Positions 33,135-41,900 of a DNA stretch of 64,000 nucleotides are shown here, piece after piece. Both the position numbers and the translations under genes were made by a program. This DNA is from DASREM01 sp035652095 (GTDB lineage: Bacteria; Acidobacteriota; Terriglobia; Terriglobales; Acidobacteriaceae). The notes under the pieces were generated by a model that was given only the letters and a program-made list of their open reading frames with translations, did no database searches and was not told where the DNA came from. The DNA lies in the NCBI GenBank assembly GCA_035652095.1, contig DASREM010000004.1:13839-77838 (forward strand), given 5' to 3'. Numbering within the stretch: the stretch's first letter is position 1; every line of letters starts with the position of its first letter.

Positions 33135-34213
33135 TGCGCAGGCTCCATTTTCCAGAAGGCGATGCCTGCGGCCTGCGGAGGCAGGTCAGCTGAAGCGGCA
33201 ACCTTCAGCGTGGCGAGATCGACGACATCGAGCTTGCCCGGCTTGGTCCCGACTCCTTCACTGGTGACGAAGGCATATTTGTTGTCGGGCGAGACAGCTA
33301 CTCCGTGAACCACGGTGGTAGAAGTAGGGATGCGCGCAAGTTCACTGCCTGATTTCAAATCGTAAATAGAGATTGAGGCGTTGCGTTTGTTGGTGGCGAT
33401 CAGGCGATTGTCTCCAGTGATGGCGAGGTTGTAGACCCCATCCCGCGCGGGAATGCGGCGCAGCAATTTCCAACCAGAAACATCCACTTCGACGATTTCA
33501 TTCGACTTGTTGCACGCCACGTAAATCTTCGATCCATCGGAGGAAGGTTGAGCCCAAGTGGGCGAGCAGGCAGCGTTCATTCCTGACATAACGTGCGGCG
33601 CACCGCTAAAGCCCTGCTCAGTTCCCTTGCCGAGGCGGAAATATCGCGCCACGCGCAATGCGTTCGTGTCTATTTCCACCAACAGGTCATCCATCATGCA
33701 GGCGGAGTATTGCTTTGTTCCTTGCGGATTGACGCGTGATCCGTGCGGCATGGTGCAGGTGGGAATGCGGGCTATCTCGAGCATCTGCGAAGTTTCTATG
33801 ACCGAGACGGATGACGGGACCATGTCGCCGTGCAGGTTGAAGTTGACCACGAAGAGGAAGGTGCCATCGGGCGTGAGAGCGGCGGTGGCGGGAAATAATC
33901 CGAGCGCGACCTGGCCTTCTACCTTGTCATTTTTTGAGGAGTATTTCAGCGCCGATCCGTTGGGTCGGCCGTGGCCGAGAATGACATAGTAGGCGTCGTG
34001 AGCGGGATCGGCAGCAATGCCGTGCGGGCCGCTGATGTCGGATTGGATGGCGCTGGTCGAGATCTCTTTTTCAAGGTGAATGCCGGTTGGATTGAAGCGG
34101 GCGCGAACGATGCGGTCGGCCGATTCGCAGACTATATAGACCAGGTAGTCGGTGGCCTGGGCCAGGGATGCTATCAGCATGATCGCGGCCAGGATTGTGC
34201 GGCGGGGCAGCAT
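33128..34213 (-). CDS. exported YVTN/YncE-like beta-propeller protein
   Basis: 361 residues. Signal peptide MLPRRTILAAIMLIASLAQA, then seven-bladed propeller repeats of the YVTN type: HGIAADPAHDAYYVILGHG, ALTPDGTFLFVVNFN, PHGSRVNPQGTKQYSACM, SSDGSKIYVACNKSNEIVEVDVSG, NLAITGDNRLIATNKRNASISIYDL and HGVAVSPDNKYAFVTSEG. These proteins usually bind ligands or nucleic acid outside the cytoplasm; nothing here points to an enzyme. It ends by overlapping the LVIVD gene tail to tail and is divergent from the HTH gene at 34301. Confidence 0.87.
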   Translation of the reverse strand: MLPRRTILAAIMLIASLAQATDYLVYIVCESADRIVRARFNPTGIHLEKEISTSAIQSDISGPHGIAADPAHDAYYVILGHGRPNGSALKYSSKNDKVEGQVALGLFPATAALTPDGTFLFVVNFNLHGDMVPSSVSVIETSQMLEIARIPTCTMPHGSRVNPQGTKQYSACMMDDLLVEIDTNALRVARYFRLGKGTEQGFSGAPHVMSGMNAACSPTWAQPSSDGSKIYVACNKSNEIVEVDVSGWKLLRRIPARDGVYNLAITGDNRLIATNKRNASISIYDLKSGSELARIPTSTTVVHGVAVSPDNKYAFVTSEGVGTKPGKLDVVDLATLKVAASADLPPQAAGIAFWKMEPAHQ

Positions 34214-34300
34214 TGTAGGGAAAGTATACGGCTATGTCGTAATTGTGTTGCTGCGCTTTCGGACCATGCGTCCGCGCTACATGAGCATCTAAGAATCGAT

Positions 34301-34582
34301 ATGGTTAAGAAGAAATCTGAGCCGGTCGCTGAATTGAAGGGCTGGAAGAACATTGCCGAGTTCCTGGGACAGCCGGTCTCGGTGGCGCAACGCTGGGCGA
34401 AGTCGGGGATGCCGGTCGCGCACGAAGGGCGATCGATTACAGCGTCTAAGGAAGAACTGAACCGCTGGCTGGGGCGGGAATCGTCGGGCGAGCCGGTTAC
34501 GATTGCGACGGAAGAGAGCGACCTTTTCGCCAACCTGAAGCGGGGGCTCGCGTATGTGAAGAAACATCCGAAGAAAATCTAG
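34301..34582 (+). CDS. small helix-turn-helix protein
   Basis: 93 residues from ATG 34301. ELKGWKNIAEFLGQPVSVAQRWAKSGMPVAHEGRSITASKEELNRWLGRE is a MerR/excisionase-like winged helix-turn-helix. A short Lys-rich tail (GLAYVKKHPKKI) follows. Proteins with this wording are common in Acidobacteriota and appear to be DNA-binding regulators. The frame continues upstream to 33971 but there it only shadows the YVTN gene. The target is unknown. Confidence 0.75.
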   Translation: MVKKKSEPVAELKGWKNIAEFLGQPVSVAQRWAKSGMPVAHEGRSITASKEELNRWLGRESSGEPVTIATEESDLFANLKRGLAYVKKHPKKI

Positions 34583-34686
34583 AACAAAATCTCAAAGCAC
34601 GAAGAGCGTTGAGAAAGATTGCGGACCACGGAGACGAGAGGACCCGAGAGAGCCCCACGTCTCGCAGGGAGAAGTGGGGCTTCATG

Positions 34687-35907
34687 CTACGGAGTGAATT
34701 GGTAGAAGGCGCCTTCGCCTGCTGTGCCGCCGTGGACCGTGGAGCCGAAGTAGTGTCCGGCGCCGTCGGACACCATGCCGTTGTATACGAAACCGCCATC
34801 GGGCGTGTTCTTGAAACGATAGACGATGCTTTCGGTCCAGACGCCTCCCCTGGGCAGAGTAAGCCTGTAGATCGCGCCGCAACTACAGCGACCGCCGCCC
34901 TCGCTGGTGGTTCCGTAAAGATCGCCGCTGGGGTCCACGCTCACGTTGCTGATCGGGCTGGCTCCGTCGGTGCCGCCTTTGAAGCTGTAGAGCAAGTTCT
35001 CAGTCCAGACACCGCCTTTGAGGGTGAGCTGATAGACCGACCCGAGATTGTTTGCGCCGGAGTAGTAAGTCGTTCCGTAGAGATTTCCGGAGCTATCCAT
35101 GCTGAGGGCGCCGTAAGGGAATCCGGCATCGGGCGTGCCCTTGAAGGCATAGAGAGTCTGGAACTTCCAGACGCCCTGGATAAGCGTGAGCTTGTATGCC
35201 ACGCCTGCGCCGTTGGCCCCTCCGACTGTGCAGACTCCATAAAGACGTCCGGCAGAGTCCAGCAACAGGCGGCCTGCTGAACCGCCAGCGCCATCCACGC
35301 CTCCACTGAAAGTGTGGATGACTTTGAACGTCCAGGTGCTGCCGCTCGGCGAGAGCTGGTAAATCACGCCCATGCCCTTGGCTCCCCCGGTCGGTGTTGT
35401 TCCATAGAGATTGCCGGCTTTATCAAAGGTGACGCCTGCGCCGGGGCCGTAGCCGTCGTTCTTACCGGTGAAGTTGTAAAGAACGCTCTGGGTCCAGGAG
35501 CTGCCGTTCCTGGTGAGCTTGTACACCACGCCGCAACCTTCGCCGGCGCAGATTCCACCTGTGCCACCGATCACAGCCGTGCCGTAGAGATTTCCTTGCG
35601 CATCGAGAGTGACGCCCTTGTAGGGCTGTCCGCCATCGGCGCCGCCCGTGAAGTTGTAAAGCACGGTATGGGTGTAGCCGGTCGCGGAGGGCGTGAGTTG
35701 GAAGACGGTGCCACCGCCGAATGTGCCGCCCAGAACCGAGGTGCCGTAGAGATTGCCACTGCTGTCAATGGTCAGATCGGTGTCGGGATATTCTCCGTCA
35801 TCGTCTCCTGCCAGGCTGTAGATCACCTGCGATGTGCTGCCGGAAGCGGTGAGAGTCACTGCGATCAGAAAAGCAATGAGCAGAAAAGAGAGTCGTGGGG
35901 CAGGCAT
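34687..35907 (-). CDS. exported TIGR03803 (GloVer) tandem-repeat protein
   Basis: 406 residues: a signal peptide (SFLLIAFLIAVTLTASGSTS), then about seven tandem units. Each has the form LYGTxxxGGxxGxGxVYxLTxxGxxWTxxVLYxFxGxxDG, for example LYGTTPTGGAKGMGVIYQLS and LYGTAVIGG. This is the TIGR03803 repeat, which builds a beta-propeller. Exported location is inferred from the signal. No enzyme motif is present. Start GTG or ATG near 35907 (MPAPRLSFLLIAFL), with GGAGGA about 9 nt upstream. Confidence 0.88.
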   Translation of the reverse strand: MPAPRLSFLLIAFLIAVTLTASGSTSQVIYSLAGDDDGEYPDTDLTIDSSGNLYGTSVLGGTFGGGTVFQLTPSATGYTHTVLYNFTGGADGGQPYKGVTLDAQGNLYGTAVIGGTGGICAGEGCGVVYKLTRNGSSWTQSVLYNFTGKNDGYGPGAGVTFDKAGNLYGTTPTGGAKGMGVIYQLSPSGSTWTFKVIHTFSGGVDGAGGSAGRLLLDSAGRLYGVCTVGGANGAGVAYKLTLIQGVWKFQTLYAFKGTPDAGFPYGALSMDSSGNLYGTTYYSGANNLGSVYQLTLKGGVWTENLLYSFKGGTDGASPISNVSVDPSGDLYGTTSEGGGRCSCGAIYRLTLPRGGVWTESIVYRFKNTPDGGFVYNGMVSDGAGHYFGSTVHGGTAGEGAFYQFTP

Positions 35908-36175
35908 AGTGTCCTCCGGAGCAGGAAAGGCATCAACGGCAGCGTCTAAGATTCAGACGGGGTGGAACTATAGCACCAATAGCGTCTGAACCTCAATTCA
36001 AGAAGCCTATCAAGCGGTAATAGGTGGGACGAGTTGGCTGGCTGCTCACCCTGAGGCATTGTGAGCGGAGAGAATTGTTCAGCTGTTTTGTGGAAGTCGC
36101 GCTTCTGAAAAGAGAGAACTCGCAGAAGCCGGAAGGAATGCTGGAGTCGAAGTTCTTATAACGGCGGGGTTATCG
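35908..36175. other. gene-free stretch with no clear feature
   Basis: Between the divergent TIGR03803 and Asp-box genes. The left part must hold the TIGR03803 promoter, but no good hexamer pair is seen. The right end passes into the promoter at 36176. Confidence 0.4.
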
Positions 36176-36204
36176 TTGACAGGGCCGCTGTAATTTCCTA
36201 AAGT
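36176..36204 (+). promoter_or_regulatory. sigma-70-like promoter for the Asp-box gene
   Basis: TTGACA (36176-36181), 17-nt spacer, TAAAGT (36199-36204; 4 of 6 match to TATAAT). It predicts a leader of about 50 nt to ATG 36264. Confidence 0.65.
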
Positions 36205-36263
36205 CTGCGGACAGCCTGGGGCCCCCCTCTCAACCAAACAAATCTCCCCCAAGGAGTTCGTAT

Positions 36264-37616
36264 ATGAAGTTCTCTGCCTGCCTCTTTGGAATCGTGATCA
36301 CCGTGTTCTGTCTGCCGGTTGTGCTGAGTGCACAAATGCAGCGAAGCCAGCGCCTGGGTGACATTCGTGCGGATCTGGGCTGCAGCCCAGCGCCGTGCCG
36401 GTTGCCCAATGTCCGAGTGACGCAGGGTGGCAAGACGACTGCCACCGCGTCCAATGTTGCGATTCATCCCAGCAACCCTTCGCAGCTGATTCTTGGTGTG
36501 ACGGACCCTTCGTGCAGTTCCTGGCAGGCGTCTTACAGCAGCAACGATGGCGGGACAACTTGGACGAAGACTTGTTTCCCGTTCGTGGGCATCATTGACG
36601 AAATTGTGCAGTCGTGGATCCTCTATGACAGCAGCGGAGAGGTTCATGCCTTGTTGCACAGCGCCAACCTCGACTGTGGGGAAGACCAGATTTTTGAAAC
36701 GCACTCCAGCGACAACGGACTGACATGGAGTGCCTTGAATCGGCTGTTGAACGTGCAGTTTGCGGTTCTGGATTCGGAGGCGATCGATAACAATGCCGGG
36801 AGCCCGTTTGCAGGAAACATTTACGGCAGCTCGACGGAATTCCTGGGGCCCACCAAAACCCAGATTGAGGTCTTCCGATCGAGCGATGGGGGAACAACCT
36901 GGACGTCAACTGTCGCAGCCACTCTGCCGAACACCTTCGGTTTCGATAGCGAAGGCTTCAGCTCCCTGCAGGTCGGGAAAGACGGCACGGTTTACATGGC
37001 CTACATGGCGAGTCCAAACGGGAGCTCAAGTCCAAATGAGATGATGTTTGTCAAATCCGCCGATGGTGGCCAGACCTGGAGCAGCCCGGTCCAGATCTAT
37101 ACAGCCACTGCAGTGGCCGACATCCCAAACACAACGATCAGTGTCGCGGACGCCCCTGTGCTTGCCGTGGACAACAGTGCCGCGGGCAAGAGCAGGCTTT
37201 ACGTGACTTTCTACAACTGGACGGGTTCGTTCATGCAAGTGCTGCTCACGCATTCCGGCAATGGCGGGAATAGCTGGAGCACTCCGGTTCCGGTTGCGCC
37301 GGCAAACGCGACCAACGATCAGTTCAAGCCGTATGTGAGCGTGAGTTCGACCGGCGCGGTCGGCGTGACATGGCTGGACCGGCGTGACGATCCCTCCAAC
37401 GTGAACTACCGAACCTATGGCGCATTTTCGAGGAATGGAATTTTCTCAAGGAATATTGCCCTGGCAACGGCAAGTTCAGCGCCGACGGGCGGCCTTTTCC
37501 TTTCCGACAGCCCTGCCGCGAATGCCTGGACGGGTTCGACGCTGTACGTGGTATGGCCCGACACCCGGACAAACGGCGTGCTGCAGCAGTTCATCGGCGG
37601 CGATAAGCAGCAGTAG
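36264..37616 (+). CDS. exported sialidase-like Asp-box (BNR) protein
   Basis: 450 residues. Signal peptide MKFSACLFGIVITVFCLPVVLSAQ, then a sialidase/neuraminidase-type propeller with four Asp boxes: SSNDGGTTWT, SSDGGTTWTS, SADGGQTWSS and SGNGGNSWST. An ASYS and VTWLDRRDDPSNVNYRTY region is near the end. The catalytic Arg triad of true sialidases cannot be assigned by eye, so exo-sialidase activity is not claimed. Four of the Cys near the N-terminus (CSPAPC, CSS, C) suggest disulphides. ATG 36264 has AAGGAG 7 nt upstream and a good promoter. Confidence 0.85.
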   Translation: MKFSACLFGIVITVFCLPVVLSAQMQRSQRLGDIRADLGCSPAPCRLPNVRVTQGGKTTATASNVAIHPSNPSQLILGVTDPSCSSWQASYSSNDGGTTWTKTCFPFVGIIDEIVQSWILYDSSGEVHALLHSANLDCGEDQIFETHSSDNGLTWSALNRLLNVQFAVLDSEAIDNNAGSPFAGNIYGSSTEFLGPTKTQIEVFRSSDGGTTWTSTVAATLPNTFGFDSEGFSSLQVGKDGTVYMAYMASPNGSSSPNEMMFVKSADGGQTWSSPVQIYTATAVADIPNTTISVADAPVLAVDNSAAGKSRLYVTFYNWTGSFMQVLLTHSGNGGNSWSTPVPVAPANATNDQFKPYVSVSSTGAVGVTWLDRRDDPSNVNYRTYGAFSRNGIFSRNIALATASSAPTGGLFLSDSPAANAWTGSTLYVVWPDTRTNGVLQQFIGGDKQQ

Positions 37617-37617
37617 T

Positions 37618-38007
37618 TCAGAGGAACTTCCTGCAGTTGCGGGCCCCGCAGCGGCAGGGGAGTTGGCCTTCATGATGCGAGTCGCCATAATCGCAGGTGA
37701 GTTCTTCGCCGGGCAGGATGTTGCGCCTGGCGTAGAACTCCACCCGGCGATGGGCTACACGGATAAAGACATTCGGGTCGCATGAGTGGTTGACGAACTG
37801 GAAGGGAGATTCACCGGAGCTTCCGTCAATCGCCTCGGTTTCGCTGATTTCCACAATGACGATACGCTGAGCGCCTTTCGCGCGTCGTCTCGCCTCGCGG
37901 ACTGAGATCTTCTCGCCTGTGAATTCGCCAAGTTTGCGCCGTGCGGGAAGCGGCCTTTCCGCAAACAAGCCGTGACCTTGAATGAAGCTGGGAAGAATAC
38001 GGAACAT
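37618..38007 (-). CDS. SET-domain protein (bacterial lysine methyltransferase-like)
   Basis: 129 residues, essentially only a SET domain. It has the entry GHGLFAERPLPARRKLGEFTGE, then FQFVNHSCDPNVFI (the NHSCxPN SAM/active-site motif), the catalytic Tyr motif GEELTCDYGD, and a post-SET cysteine tail CRCGARNC. All core motifs of a working protein lysine methyltransferase are present. The bacterial target is unknown. The start is set at ATG 38007: TATATT lies 8 nt upstream, a leaderless arrangement. A GTG at 38028 would add seven residues. It converges with the Asp-box gene (1 bp between stops) and is divergent from cutC. Confidence 0.86.
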   Translation of the reverse strand: MFRILPSFIQGHGLFAERPLPARRKLGEFTGEKISVREARRRAKGAQRIVIVEISETEAIDGSSGESPFQFVNHSCDPNVFIRVAHRRVEFYARRNILPGEELTCDYGDSHHEGQLPCRCGARNCRKFL

Positions 38008-38108
38008 ATCAGGCGAATATAAAAACACGAAAAACCCAGAGGTGTCTATCCGGAGATTTCGTGAATTCGCGGGTGGGGTTCAAGATCTTCGGTAGGATAC
38101 TTCTCGCT

Positions 38109-38864
38109 ATGAACAAGAAGGGAAGAGGAATCTTGCTGGAGATCTGCTGCGGCAGTATTGATGATGCCATCCAGGCGGAACGCGGAGGAGCAGACCGCGT
38201 GGAACTGTGTTCGGCGCTGTTCCTGGGTGGACTAACGCCGTCGCTAGGCACCATCCAGGAAGCCATGCAACGGCTGAGCATTCCGGTGATGGTTATGGTC
38301 CGGCCTCGCGCGGGCGGCTTTTGCTACAGCGATGCCGAAATGAAATCCATGGAACGCGATGCCGAAGCCGCGGTTGACAACGGTGCGGATGGGGTCGTGT
38401 TTGGAATCCTGCTGGAGAGCGGAGAGATTGATGTGGCGCGCTGCCGACGGTTGATGCGCCGGATCGGCAAGCGGCAGAGCATCTTTCATCGGGCATTCGA
38501 TGTCACTCCCGACCCGTTCCGGGCACTCGAGCAGTTGATTGATCTGGGAGTGCAACGGCTGCTGACCAGCGGGCAAAAGAATTCGGCGCCGGAAGGAGCG
38601 GATCTGATCCGGCGTCTCAGGGAACGGGCCGATGGACGGATTGAGATCCTTCCGGGCGGCGGTATCCAGCCGTACCAGGTGAAATCCATGGTGGTGGAGA
38701 CTGGCTGCGACCAGGTTCATATGACGGCGTGGCAGACCTTCACAGACCGCTCGACACACGCGCAGGCGACTGTGACTTTCGGAGGAGCGCTTTATCCCGC
38801 AGAGGACCGATACCAGGTGACCGATGCCCGGCTGGTCAGGGAAGTAAAGAAAAGACTTAGTTAG
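38109..38864 (+). CDS. cutC: CutC family TIM-barrel protein
   Basis: 251 residues, a complete CutC domain. It has LLEICCGSIDDAIQAERGGADRVELCSALFLGGLTPS at the N-terminus, then VMVRPRAGGFCYSDAE, GADGVVFGILLESGEID, FHRAFDVTPDP, RLLTSGQKNSAPEGADLI, EILPGGGIQPYQV and the C-terminal HMTAWQ. The family was named for copper homeostasis, but its real role is unsettled. No copper gene is adjacent, though Cys-rich proteins lie about 35 kb away. The start is ATG 38109, with GATACT 7 nt upstream and no ribosome site. A longer frame from 38061 is less likely. Confidence 0.9.
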   Translation: MNKKGRGILLEICCGSIDDAIQAERGGADRVELCSALFLGGLTPSLGTIQEAMQRLSIPVMVMVRPRAGGFCYSDAEMKSMERDAEAAVDNGADGVVFGILLESGEIDVARCRRLMRRIGKRQSIFHRAFDVTPDPFRALEQLIDLGVQRLLTSGQKNSAPEGADLIRRLRERADGRIEILPGGGIQPYQVKSMVVETGCDQVHMTAWQTFTDRSTHAQATVTFGGALYPAEDRYQVTDARLVREVKKRLS

Positions 38865-38895
38865 TAAGTGCAGCTTAGTAACGGAAAGTCTGTGA

Positions 38896-38924
38896 TTGAC
38901 AGACTCTAAGTGCTGGAGTAAAAC
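38896..38924 (+). promoter_or_regulatory. sigma-70-like promoter for the KAP NTPase gene
   Basis: TTGACA (38896-38901), 17-nt spacer, TAAAAC (38919-38924). It predicts a leader of about 57 nt to GTG 38988. Confidence 0.6.
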
Positions 38925-38987
38925 CACCGAATCCAACCGAACCCGGGTTGAAAGATCGTCCCTCACTACGTTCACGAAGGGGACCCA

Positions 38988-41900
38988 GTGTCGCAACCGG
39001 GAGCAAAACGCGCGAAAACGGAAGTGGCGAGCGATTCGCCGTCGGTCACGCAGGCCACGCAGGCAGCCAAAGGATTCGTCTCCAGGCTGCTGAGGATTCC
39101 GATTGCAATAGCTGCAGCCGGACTGCGACCGTTGGGATTGGCCAGGGTGCGGAAAAGCACATGGCTCAAGATATGCGGCACATTGTTCGCCATCGGCCTT
39201 CTCGGAATCTTGCTGGTGCAGAGGAGCAGGGACCCGCAGTCGAAATCCAAACTGGACTGGTGGAACGCTCCGATTGAAATCAATCACTGGCTGAGCTTGC
39301 CTGGCTTTGAGAATGCAAGCCTGAATGCGGTCGCAGTGCTGCCTTCGGGCAGAGTATTGGTGGGAGGAAATAACGGACTGCTTGCGTATTCCGACGACCA
39401 TGGGCAGAAGTGGGTGCCGGTGTTATTCGATCCGAAGAACGAGACTTTTTCGTCCATTGCGCAAGGCGCGAGTGAGCAAGTCTCGGGAGACCAGGGAACG
39501 GGCGCAAATCCCAAGCCCCCACCGAGTTCGAATTCTCAGAATCAAAGCCGCGCTGGGGAAGGTAACCTGAAGTCCACGGGACGGGCTCAAGCGAACCAGG
39601 TCGGAAGTCAGTCCGGCAAAGTGGAGAGCGCACCGCAGACAAACGCCATCAACCCGGCGCCGGCGAAAAAAAGGGCGTCGCCGCCAGCGGAACCGGCGGC
39701 AAAGAAAACTCCGCGAGAGAAGAAAGAAGCGGGGCTCCTCGATTTTGAGTTGTTGCCACGCGTCTATGCGGCAGAACTCGGACCGCAGCAGAGCGCGCAA
39801 CAACCGAGTTCACAACAGCAATATCCGCAGCAGCAGAATCCGCGACAGCAAGGGCCATCCCAAGGGGGTCCGCAGCTGCCGAATGCGGAGCCGCAGGGCC
39901 CGCGACAGGAAGGTTCGCAGGCAGGTCGTCAGGGGCAGAACAATCAGCAGCAGAGTCCGGCACAGGGCCAGCAACCAAATCCACAACTGGAGAAGGCGAA
40001 TCCAGGTGCGCAGCAAATTCCCGGCGTACTGAATCAGCAGCAAGGAACGCCGCAAAGAAGGCCAGCGCCGGCAAGCCCGAGCACGAATATCAAGGCGGGT
40101 GTGAATGAGAGTGCCGGGCGAGCCAAAAAGCGTTCCTCAGCGAATCCTGCGCCGGCATCGCTCTCAGCCAGGCGCGTGTACGTACCAGTCGCGGAGCAAA
40201 CGCAACCCGACGTGCTGGTGCTGGACAACTATGACGACAAGGTCCTCGCACTTTATTCCCGGGATGGCCGTTCCTGGTTCAGCGTCGACAGCGGACTGAA
40301 CTGGAGAATGAGTTCTGAGGGCGTGCCGGCGGCGGGCGGCTGGATCGCGTGGATGCGAACTGGGGGCCCGCTTGGAGAGGCGTTTTCCGCACAGCGTTTT
40401 GGAGAGGCTCTGGCAAGGTATTCCTATCGGCCGCCGGGAGCGGAGCACCGCCTGCGATACCTTCCCGAAGAGAGTGAAATCACCTCCGGATATGTGAGTT
40501 CAGGCCGCCGAGCTTGGTCAACGGGGTGCGACCAAGCGAACGGGCGGATCAGCGTCAGCGATGATCAGGGACGCAGTTGGAAACTACTTGCCACGAGCCC
40601 AGTCTGCCTGCGCGACCTGGTGATGAGCGGTGATGGTGCAACCGGTTATGCGGTCGGCGACAATGGCGCGATCTTCTACAGCGTGACCAACGGGAATGGC
40701 TGGCAGGCGATCACGCGGGGAGCGCTGGGTGAAAAGAACCAGACAGGCTGGTTCGATCACTACTGGAAACTGCCGGCGCCGTGGATACAAATCGTTCTTT
40801 TCTTCAGCCTGGCCTGCCTCGGGATGGCGGTGCTGATCAGCGCACCGGAGGCAGACACGCTGGAGGAAGCAGGGCTAAAGGTAACCGGCAAGGACGAGCC
40901 GGGCAAGTCAGCGCCCCAGGTGGCGAATTTTACGGTCAGCGATCGTCCGCTCGAACCGGACGATTTTGATGCGATGGGCTTCGGGCATGTCGCGCGCGGT
41001 ATTTCGGGGTTCCTGCGCAATCCTCGCACCTTGCTGCCGATCACGATTGCCATCAACGGCGCGTGGGGGCTGGGCAAGAGTTCGATGATGAATCTGATCT
41101 ACCGCGATCTCGACCTCCACGGGTTTCGTCCGATGGCGTTTAACGCGTGGCATCACCAGGAAGATGACAACCTGCTGGCGTCGCTACTGCAATCTGTCAA
41201 AGAGGACGCAGTGCCGTCGTTCTTTAGCTTCGCCGGGGGGATGTTCCGGGTGCGGCTCGCGTGGCAACGACTGGTGAGGTTCTACCCGCGGGCCCTGGGC
41301 ATGCTGGCGGTGCTTGTGCTGCTCGTGGGAGTGCAATACTCGTATTACCACTCTGCGAAGTCCGGCGGACTACCTTACCTGCCGCAAGCGGTCCAACTCA
41401 TCAATGGGCGACTCGAGGCTCTGAAGAATTCTCTCGATCCCACCCATAAATCAACTTCTGAACCGAAGAGCGGTCAGGCAAGCGAAGGAAGCGAAAAGGC
41501 CCAAGGCTCAACACAACCGGCGCCCGATGCCGGCGGTCTTCTCGCTCTGCTGATGGGGATGCTGGTGCAGGGGTTCAGCCTGATCGATAAAGTGGTAAGG
41601 CCATCGGAGTACGGCGCAGCCCAGCCGCTAGCCACGCTTTACGTACTCTTCCGTATTTTTCCGTCAGCCCTCAAGCGCTTGCAGGCATTCAGCGAGAACC
41701 CAGCCACTTTGCTGCGCTCTTCTTCTCCGGGAGCTTCGGAAAAACAACTGGAAGCGCAAAGCAGCTTTCGCATGCGTTTCGCACGGGAATTTTCCGACGT
41801 GACCAAAGCTCTCGGAAGCAGGCGGCGCCTGGTGATCTTCATTGATGACCTGGATCGCTGCCGTCCCGCCAAGGTCGCCGAGATGCTGGAAGCGGTGAAT

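Noticed and set aside
38244..39401. 385-codon frame antisense to cutC and the KAP start
   Set aside because: It crosses the end of cutC, an intergenic promoter and the start of the next gene; low-complexity His/Arg/Gln product.
39780..40060. CAG-rich stretch in the KAP gene as a tandem repeat or CRISPR
   Set aside because: It encodes a Gln/Pro-rich linker in frame; units are irregular and there are no spacers.
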